Shown piece after piece: positions 56,070 to 64,000 of a stretch of DNA of 64,000 nt (position 1 is its first letter; each line of letters opens with the position of its first letter). The notes beneath the pieces are model-generated. The model was not told the origin of the DNA and did not search any database. It worked only from the letters and a program-made list of their open reading frames with translations. Source of the DNA: Curvularia sp. ZM96 (Eukaryota; Ascomycota; Dothideomycetes; Pleosporales; Pleosporaceae). Position numbers and translations under genes: made by a program. Location: positions 3,782,001 to 3,846,000 of the forward strand of contig JAJGBQ010000003.1 of NCBI GenBank assembly GCA_022457065.1. The letters are read 5' to 3'.

Positions 56070-56902
56070 ATGTTACGATACGAAAATGTCCTCAAGTTCG
56101 CTCTCATACCGTCGATACTCTACCTCCTCTTATCCCTCGTCTCCGTAGCTCTGACGACGCATTACTGGATCCTGACGGACTGGGTCATATCGCGAGGCGT
56201 ACGTATTGTAACCAGCGAATTCGATGATCGAACGAACCAATTCGTAACGGACGCAACAATTGTCTATTTTACCGATACTGATACCGACACGACAATTGTG
56301 TCGGGATGCCTGAATTTGGCTGCCGCCGTGATAGCCGTTATCGCCTGGAGCACGTTGCGAAAACCAGGCATGGACACAGTGATGAATTCGGTTGGTAAAT
56401 CCGCAACTTGAACAATATTGACAGAGAGTCTGACTTTTCTAAAAGACTGTACGTCGCTTCTGGATACTGAGTATCGTGGTCATGGCCCAAGCTGGAGCTG
56501 TCATGGCCATAGTGTCGCTTGCGATGCACTACACGAAACTGGGTGACGACAAATATGGCTGCACCCAGGAAAGATTGATGATGGGCGGTAGTTTTAACAC
56601 CAACATTTACTGCACTCGGGAGATGGCAGTATGCCGATTTCAGCCCGAGTTTGCTCGGGGCAGTGACAAGCAATATTCGGCTGTTGCCTGCAATGAAGCC
56701 GTGAGTTTTGAATAACCCCTTGTCACGAATTGCGTTTGTATTGACAGCAGAGCAGGTTACAGTCAAATGGATGCAGATTCTTTTAGCGGTTCTTGGGTTT
56801 GTTGTACTGTCCATGTTCTCTCTCCAGGCCTACCTTCGCAGGACCACTCGTGAGAGCAGAATAGGTGAGAAGTACGTCTATGGAGCCGCACACGAGACTT
56901 GA
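56070..56902 (+). CDS. predicted four-helix membrane protein
   Basis: Three exons: 56070-56390, 56446-56700, 56756-56902 (two 55-bp introns, phase 0), 240 aa. The donor of intron 1 (GTTGGT) is weaker than usual; an alternative GTAAAT donor four bases on would break the frame. Helices: LKFALIPSILYLLLSLVSVAL, VSGCLNLAAAVIAVIAW, FWILSIVVMAQAGAVMAIVSLA and MQILLAVLGFVVLSMFSL, with a Cys-containing loop (KYGCTQER, IYCTREMAVC, VACNEA) between helices 3 and 4. This is a MARVEL- or SUR7-like layout; the family is not certain. Confidence 0.7.
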
Positions 56903-58907
56903 AGCAGACCGCTGTCGGCTATGGATTACATGCATTTTACGCCCTTGACGAATTTCCTACCATCATCATACCCGCGTCTGTTTTCTTCAGCATGTATATA
57001 CCTGCACTACACTGCATCAGCTTGGGCGTTAGTACGCCCTCACTAGTCATTCCTACAATAGACGACATTACGATTCTTCAATCCTACAATGACGCATAAT
57101 GAAATTTTCCAGGAAAAACTTGCGATGTCTTAAGATGGTGGCTTTTCCTAGCGTCCGAGGAAGAACTTTAATCGAGAGACTAGAATACTAGCTCTGTGCC
57201 AACTTCAACACCGATATAGAACACAACTCACGTCAGAATTATGTTGTATCCGAGGAGTACCTGCAAAGGTATTCTGTGCAACTCCCACCCCACACAAAGA
57301 CACACACGCAATCCCATACAGCCATACGTGCAGACTCTAGGGCAAGTGGCAACCATAACCTTCGTATCCCGCACTCTTAACCCCCTAGATATCCCCCTTC
57401 AGCCGTCGTTCCTGCATCTCCCAACCTTCCCCTTCTCCAACCCCCCTCGACGGGTACGACGGGACACACATCCCACGCGTGTGGAAAAAAGCAAAGAAAA
57501 TAGTTACATAGCCATGTTTTCCGATGTGCATACCACCTAACGCCCCCAGAACAGACTACATACGCTAGTTCTCTAGCCTTGTCTCGGCATACCTACACCT
57601 ACTGCACCTCCCGTCCATTGGCTAGTCACACTACACAGGCAGAGCTAGCTAGCATGGCCTTGGGATACACCTGGTCTTACGTAGCCATGTGCTGTGTGCG
57701 TGTAGGTGTACATAGTCTGGTTTTTAGACTGGTTGGTCCGGTTGGGTTGGGTTTCGGCGCCTCTGCCGTGCTAGCCGGTTGGGTCCCGATGGGCGAGTAC
57801 GTCACTGCTGCGGACGTCACTTTTTTTCGTTGTTGTTTCTTTTGTGGAGTAATGGGTGGGGGTGCAGTAAGGAGGGAGAGGATGCGGGCGTTGGTGTGAT
57901 TCAAGTTTGTGGAAAGGAAAGAAAGTGTGGGGATATGGGAAAGGGGGTAGGAGCTAGGCGGTGGTGGGATAGAGTAGCAAGGTGAGGATGTTCGGCGAGG
58001 GGCTGTCGTGCGTGTAGTGGATTGCTGAGCGGAGTGGTAGAGTCGGGGTGGGCGTTAGGTTCAGGGTTGAAGATGACACTGCTTTATATCCCTCAATAAA
58101 ACAATCGACTGTCACTCAAGATCCCTGTAAGTACAGAAGTGACATGATAAGTTCTGTACATGTCAGATATACATGAACAGAAAGTATATTTCAATACTAT
58201 AGCGAGCTTAATATTGATTTCACTTTTTGATTTCACCTGAGCCTTCAAATATTGGATAAATATCTCGTTTTTTACTCATATCGTTAGTTAAACCCCGGGG
58301 TATCGGCTGACAATGTTCCGCATTGAGGAATGTTCAGGGTCGTTCTTAGGGGAGAGAGATATGAACATTTCATTCGAGAGTGTTTAACTCTGCAATTACC
58401 GCTGACTTCACAGCCACAGTATTTATTGGGGCATGCGTAGAAATCGTCATCAAGAACAAGTAGAATTTCAATGCACGTATGCTAGGAAGTTATTTAGGGA
58501 GCAAAGTCTATCTCTAGACTGTTGCTCTCTACATCCCGCTGCTGACCAGCAGCTGCGGCGGGTACTGCGGCAAACACAAGGGAAACTGAGGGACTAGTGG
58601 AGCGCATTTTGTTGATACTTTTTTTTGGAATGACGCTGAAAGAGGGTTATATTCCGTTTATACAATGGAAATCACATTAGAAAGAACTGCGCAAAATAGA
58701 ATAGAAGTCGGGAAACAATTAGAAGTCACCTAGAGACATCAAATTGCAGTTTCATTCCTCAATAAGACTGTAAATGTCATGCGCGACCTTGTAGAGAAAC
58801 CAGCCGTACTCTCGTAAAAAGAAACATAATATGTAGGAGCCTCGTTCCTAGGCACCAATCATCGTGCCATGAAAGCCGAAAACACGCTCTACGTTATATC
58901 AATGATC
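56903..58907. other. gene-free region
   Basis: 2 kb. Frames at 57241-57540 and 57579-57899 are driven by CCC/ACC-rich and GTG-rich sequence and have no family. 58080-58300 and 58620-58860 are AT-rich. No gene or repeat recognised. Confidence 0.5.
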
Positions 58908-60110
58908 TCAGCGCCATTCTCGTAGGTTTTGATGGGAATGTTCGCCCGTCGACGATTTGTCGCCGACACAAACAATAGCCAAGTGCTCACGTTTGACACC
59001 CGATTCCTCCTTCAGCTTTCGGTGCTTTGTTGCCGAGACAAAGATCACCTCATCACTATCGCCATGCGCAACAACAGCCGAGTGCTCACGTTTGAGACCT
59101 GATTCCTGCTTCATACCTGTCACTGGAACTTCTACTCTTTTCGGCTCCGTTATATTGTCCATAGGTACACCGTCATCTTTGACCTGGACTGGATTTGAGT
59201 GAGGGCTTCGTGGGATAACGAGCAGTGACTGAAGTGCAGCTGCCATTTTGTTAGCTAGAGATGCGCAAATATAAACTTGAGTATACTCAAACACACCTCT
59301 CGAGCGGTACTTGAAATCGAACGTGGCAAACGCCAATTGCTGAGGATGAACGTAGTCGAATATGGTGCGGGTCGGCCTGGTGTTGCTCGAGCTGGTGCGG
59401 CTCAAGCTGGTGGAGGGCATATTGGTTGCTCGACCTAGTCTGTATCGAGGTTCAGCACATATACCTTTAAGTGGGTCGAGGGGACGTACACTGTATGGTG
59501 TGTCAAGGCCTCTCCTTTCATTGCCTTTTCTGGGATTGGACCTAGCTCAGTTCGCTTTATACGTTCGCCCTTGTCACCATATTCACCCTTGAGGGTGACC
59601 TCTCGCAGATGTTGAATATAAAATGCCTTGAGCGTGATAATACCTATCGAGTTCAGCTCTTTGGCGAAGGCCGCTCCTACATCGTGATTATCCAGATCCT
59701 CTGGAATAGCGTTTTAGTAGGAGCAAACCAGCCGGCGTGATAAACTCCTCACCTATCTGGAGTTCAGAGAAGCAAAACTTCTGCATTATGGATTGCCCTT
59801 CGCCAGCTTTGGACTTCACATTGTCAAACGTCCGTCTCAAACTCGGTTTTGCTGTCTGATACTGGTTGTCGTCGATAATGCGCGATGTCATGTGTTTGCC
59901 GTCGATAGAAAGCTTCATGGACATGGCGTGTTGGGGAAATGGCCGGCGCAGCTCAAGTTTGACTGCAAATGCAGCACCTGACTTTGATTCGATGTATTTC
60001 GTAGTAGTGGTTGCATTTATCTCGTTCTCGTCGATATCGAACTCGGGTAAGCGTTCGCCGTCACACTCGACATACACCTCAAGTTGCGGCTGCTCCTGTA
60101 TGACAGCCAT
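58908..60110 (-). CDS. DUF7918-type fungal protein
   Basis: Four exons: 60110-59753, 59700-59490, 59439-59297, 59254-58908 (introns 52, 50 and 42 bp), 352 aa. The N-terminal family domain starts MAVIQEQPQLEVYVECDGERL and contains KYIESKSGAAFAVKLEL; it continues through QKFCFSELQIG, GKRT-type KRTELGPIPEKAMKGEALTHHT and ATFDFKYRSR, which are completed only by splicing. The fourth exon is a Pro/Ser-rich, probably disordered tail with an internal duplication: KQESGLKREHSAVVAHGD and KEESGVKREHLAIVCVGD. Family function unknown; the 42-bp last intron is short but its phase agrees. Confidence 0.82.
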
Positions 60111-61131
60111 TGCGTGTATGCGATGTTGTAGTGGTGAGGGTGAGTGAGTGGTTGAAGTAAAAGTTAGTGGTTGAAGTAAAAGTGAGTGAGGAAATGGAAG
60201 TGACTGGGACCTGGGAGCTACTAATCGTGACTTCCTGCACCATCATCGTGCCTTCTCATGCTGTTTACAGGGTAGTTTGACTATCAACAAAACCGAAGAA
60301 TCAAAACGAGCTCACAATCAACACGGTAAACAATGAACAGTTGTGACAACTACTGCTACTTCAAAATTAGTTATTTCACTATAATGTAGGGTGGTTTTCT
60401 AGGCCGCCGTTTTCCGGTTTCGTCAGCTGCGGAAGAGACTAGCAACTGGCAGCATCGTGAAAGATTTTAGAAATATTAGTTAGCAAACCCGGATTTGAAT
60501 GATCTTGCCTCTACCTCGTTAGCAAGTGACGCAAATCAGCACTTTCGCACAAGCAGAATCGCGGCTTCGTATGTACAAATAGTCTATTTCCCTTCCTGTA
60601 CTCCAAGTAACAATCCAACTGTGCAAGAAACACTTCCCTGGCCAATGGTTATCTTCCAATCCATCCATAACCCTGATGCCGACAAGTAATGAGATAAAAC
60701 AAAGGAGATAACGCAGTCCGTCGCACTGGAGCCTATGTAGAAAGGGGTACGTAACATATACTAATGACAAAACATTACGCCCAGAGCAAAGACATGCTCG
60801 AAAAATAAGCATTCAGGCTTGCAGAGATATCACATCCAGTACGCCTATACATCGGAAGCCCATTTGCCAGATGCTGTTATACGTGAATAGAGATTGAAAG
60901 AAACGCTATGCAGTCGTTATCATGGGAATAGACCTCCATACAATGGTATCGTTTGGTGTTGTGTATCCGTGAGTTTTCGAAAATTGGAATAGTGGTATGT
61001 CGAAGTGATGGTGAGAAGTGGACGCCGATGATGAGTTGCTGAGCACTCAAAGCCGTCATATGTGCGAGGTGAGCGAAGGTATTGCAAGCTGATGCGCGCC
61101 GCACAAGCTAGTCACCGATTTCACTGATCAT
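60111..61131. other. intergenic region
   Basis: 1 kb between two - strand genes; no gene or element recognised. Confidence 0.5.
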
Positions 61132-62133
61132 CTACCATGCACCTATGCTGGCAGAGCCGCTACCATAGTTCCCACTCAACAATTGTTGCCGAATTGACAT
61201 GGTATCTGCAGGTCCAGCTGGGGGAGCATTGTCTGACTCAGCGCCCATCCAGCCAAGGCCGCCGCGCAATTCGTTGACAGCTTCCTGCATCTTTCCGCCA
61301 GAGATTTCGTTGTGTTTGGCAATCTTCTGGTCCCATCCACCATACTGTAGTTGTATTCCGCCTGCTCTCTTGGCTGCCTCCCGAATAACTATGGCCCATG
61401 CCTTCGCCATCTCTTCATATGCCTCCTGCTTGTGTCGGTTGTGTTGGTAGGTATCCCAATTGGGCAGACGATGGATGATGTCGGTGGCTCCATCAAGGAA
61501 GGCGAGTGATGTGGCGGGTTGTTGTTCGTTTGGTGGGAGGAAATGAGGAGTGAAATCCTTGAGAGAGTCTAGCAACTCGTCGAGGTGTTGGCGGACCCGG
61601 TTGTATGCGTAGTCTGAAGATGCACGGCCACCAAAGGGAAATGCCCCCTGGAACGCCGCCTCGTACTTGGACAGAACCTCCATGGCTGACTGGATGCTGG
61701 GACGCGGTGCTGTGGTGACAACTTCATTGCCGATGTCTGGATGGCGTTGACAGATGGACTGCAGCAGGTTCCGCATCTCATCGGCGCTAAGAGTCTCGAG
61801 GAGGCGCGGCAGAGGGAGCGGTCGACCCGAGACGTTGGTTCGCATACGTTTCATGCCTCGTGGCGCCGGTCGGGGGAGGATGGCAGGGGAAGTAGATGGC
61901 GATGCACTCATGCGGTCGTCGTCACCAGCGCTTCCATCGTCGTCGGCTTTCCGCTTGCGGCCTGTCATGGCGGTAGAGGGCGAGAGGACTGGAAAGCGAT
62001 GGATGAGATTAGTTGATGGCCCGTAAGTGGTGTTTTGGTGGCAGCGAATAGACATACTGTTGCGGGTGGGCGAGCGGCGGTTGTTGTTGTTCAAGAGGTG
62101 AGGGGGCGTGAAAGCCTGATATTGTACGTTCAT
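61132..62133 (-). CDS. STS1: nuclear proteasome tethering factor STS1/Cut8
   Basis: Tethers the 26S proteasome at the nuclear envelope. Two exons: 62133-62058 and 61988-61132 (69-bp intron: donor GTATGT, branch CTAAT, acceptor TTTCCAG), 310 aa. The long open frame that runs upstream to 62445 is not the gene start: the family N terminus is [14 protein letters not shown] from 62133, then the basic block [11 protein letters not shown]. The Cut8 fold follows: [86 protein letters not shown] and [13 protein letters not shown]. Confidence 0.93.
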   Translation of the reverse strand: MNVQYQAFTPPHLLNNNNRRSPTRNSMSIRCHQNTTYGPSTNLIHRFPVLSPSTAMTGRKRKADDDGSAGDDDRMSASPSTSPAILPRPAPRGMKRMRTNVSGRPLPLPRLLETLSADEMRNLLQSICQRHPDIGNEVVTTAPRPSIQSAMEVLSKYEAAFQGAFPFGGRASSDYAYNRVRQHLDELLDSLKDFTPHFLPPNEQQPATSLAFLDGATDIIHRLPNWDTYQHNRHKQEAYEEMAKAWAIVIREAAKRAGGIQLQYGGWDQKIAKHNEISGGKMQEAVNELRGGLGWMGAESDNAPPAGPADTMSIRQQLLSGNYGSGSASIGAW

Positions 62134-62773
62134 GGCGACGACGAACGACCCGCAGACGCTGTGAAAGTCGCAGGCCTGCTTTGCTGGGCGCCGGACGGTG
62201 GGAAGCGATGCGTGGAGGGTGGCGCAAGGGGCGATGCACTGGCTGCGTAGGTGGTTGAGCGGTGTCGGGTACGTTGTTGGTGTGGTGGAGACAAGCAGAG
62301 CCATGTGCAGGCCCAAGATGGTGCGTGCTGCCGGGAAACCGGCCGTGCACTGCATCACGTGCAGTCTGACGCAAAACCCTGCATGTTCCTGCAGTGTCCT
62401 ACTACTTTGTGAGAGACTACTCCAAACTAGATCTGTCTGACACATTTCTTGTTGTGGCGGTGCTCAATCACATCACACGTCTGATTGTATAGATGGGAAC
62501 ATATTCATGGGGGATCATCCGTCGCGGGCGCTAGGCCCGCGGCATCAGATCTAGTCAATTTCTATCCAGCACGCACCTTGCCGAGCCTCTTTTCATGAGC
62601 CCCAGCGCCGAATGCGCTTTTTGTGCACCCGAGAAGCTTGCTTGTGTGTTTGGTGGCGCTCTCGTTGAGAGATCACCACTCTGCGTACGACACTTACCTG
62701 CTGAACCATGGAACATATACCAGAGACTCCCAACTATACCATATTATACAAGACGCAAATCCGATAAAGCATA
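62134..62773. other. intergenic region
   Basis: 640 bp between MTR4 stop and STS1 start; the presumed STS1 promoter. No gene seen. Confidence 0.5.
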
Positions 62774-64000
62774 TTAGAGGTAGAGTGACTGAGCAGCAAC
62801 AAGGTCACGACGGACGAGCTCCAGTGCGGCAGTGAACTTTTGCTCAAGCTCTTCACTACCCATGACTTTGGCGGCTTGAGCCATCTGTCGGAGCAATTCC
62901 TCCAGTCGCCTGAAGAGGCGAATCAGACTGCCTTCGTAGACGTCGGTCATTTTGCTGGAACACATTAGTCGTTGGTGAAGCAAAAGCAACTGGGCAAACA
63001 TACCAAATTTCCGAGAAGGTAGCACCCTTTGACCAGGCATACACGACTTCCATGAGTTCATATTTGAACGACTTGAGGTACTCTTCCTCATTTACAGTCA
63101 GTTTGCTTTCTTGCGACATCTTCGCAATAACCCTAGCTTGCTGCTGGATCTCGCGGTAAGGCTTAGCGAGCTCTTCCTTGAGCGCCGGCACCTCCTGTGT
63201 CTTTTCCTCAAATATGAAACAACTGAGACAGGCCACACATTGCTCGGGCGTAAGCTCATTGAAGAAACGGTTAAACAGCAGCTCACTGAGAACAAGCTCG
63301 TCGCCTGTGCTAATTTCGCAGGCAACGCGAGCTTTGAGTTGGACAACATCGGCATCGTCGATGAAGCCTAATCGGCGCAACACACGTTTCCTACTCTTCA
63401 GTTCATCAAGCTGAATAACCGACAAAGCATTCGCAATCTCCTTTTTCGTGTTTTTGATCTTTTCGCCAATTGCGATCTTCTTTGCATACTGACTGTAAAG
63501 CTCGGGCAGTCTCGGTGAATTGTGGAGAGGATTCGAGAGGAGACGGGATTCCAGCACTTCAATTTTCTGTACCATGTCAGCCACGCACCGTAGCAACGGA
63601 TGGAAATACGTACCCTCAGCAGTTTCTTGAAGCTATCATCCTTGATATTCATGTTCTCGATAGGGTCCAAGATGGCAATTCCATCTGGGAACCGTTTCTT
63701 CACCTCGTTGAGAGCCTTGCGAACATTGTTCCTCTGTTCTGCCGACTTTAGATCGTTGGGTAGGAACACGCGGAGATGGCCAATTGACTCGATGCAGTTC
63801 AAGACTACGGGGACCACTTCCATCTTGCCCTTGTCACCAGGTGCAGGTGGTCGGACACCAGGAGGTAGACCATCGTTCACTGTTGGAGCAAACTTGTTGT
63901 CACTGCCGACAAGGAGCAGAACGTCGACGATATATGACTCTTGTGGTGGTAGAACTTCTCCCTTGTTCGCTTTACGAGGAGCAAATGCTACGACTGCACC
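62774..64000 (-). CDS. MTR4: exosome RNA helicase MTR4, C-terminal part (runs off the window)
   Basis: Ski2-like DExH helicase that feeds RNA to the nuclear exosome. Only the C-terminal region lies here. Exons: 64000-63614 (continues past the edge), 63566-63004, 62954-62774; introns 47 (approximately, 63613-63567) and 49 bp. The visible part is the end of the arch/stalk and the helical bundle: VVLNCIESIGHLRVFLPNDLKSAEQR, DPIENMNIKDD, KIEVLESRLLSNPLHNSP, LKARVACEISTGDELVLSELLF, then [36 protein letters not shown], which is joined by the last intron (Cys codon split). It ends AAQSLYL. No frameshift or stop inside. Confidence 0.95.

Noticed and set aside
60470..60540. Possible tRNA on the minus strand (TTCAAATCC near 60500)
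   Set aside because: The B-box-like bases lack the flanking T-stem pairing and no acceptor stem can be drawn.
62134..62445. N-terminal extension of the STS1 frame
   Set aside because: Non-family sequence upstream of the conserved MNVQYQ start; the extension is open by chance.

Overview
The window is nuclear DNA from a filamentous ascomycete. The genes are short on introns (about 42-155 bp, GT..AG, often with a CTAAC-like branch site), both strands are used, and there are fungus-specific families: HET domain, DUF3176, DUF3405, DUF7918, SAT4-type membrane protein, Zn2Cys6 regulator, PL1 pectate lyase. A Dothideomycete, probably of the Pleosporales, fits best, but that placement is inference from general gene character and not from a marker. 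I saw no tRNA, rRNA, CRISPR or intact transposon.

Left end (0-9.7 kb): a BAHD/condensation-like alcohol acetyltransferase, a SAT4-type integral membrane protein whose reading frame does not close cleanly at one intron, a cytochrome P450, a mitochondrial-type acyl-CoA dehydrogenase and a large DUF3405 Golgi-type protein. Acetyltransferase + P450 + acyl-CoA dehydrogenase could be the edge of a metabolite cluster lying off the left end, but no PKS, NRPS or terpene backbone gene is present here. From 11 to 19.4 kb come a secreted pectate lyase, a Ser/Arg-rich protein, mitochondrial ribosomal protein uL3m and a five-exon gene that fuses a Zn2Cys6 DNA-binding domain to a sugar O-acetyltransferase.

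19.4-24.2 kb is a long gene-free stretch: GC-rich near the regulator, AT-richer further on, with a 23-bp minisatellite. Then comes a housekeeping run: ICE2 and MYG1 (head to head), a UPS2-type lipid transfer protein, TDA10-type kinase, DJ-1/PfpI protein and a small hypothetical protein.

35-42 kb looks like an accessory patch: a HET-domain protein, a DUF3176 gene broken by one frameshift and six in-frame stops (several of the TGG to TAG/TGA type expected from RIP), an NmrA/isoflavone-reductase-like protein, and then a protoglobin.

44-64 kb is mostly core cell biology: an AHC1-like zinc finger protein, KSH1 (with a first exon consisting only of ATG) head to head with TAF13, eIF3f head to head with UTP25, a predicted secreted protein, a four-helix membrane protein, a DUF7918 protein, the nuclear proteasome tether STS1/Cut8, and the C-terminal part of the exosome helicase MTR4, which runs off the right edge. 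Most exon structures below were rebuilt by hand from splice sites, reading phase and family sequence patterns.
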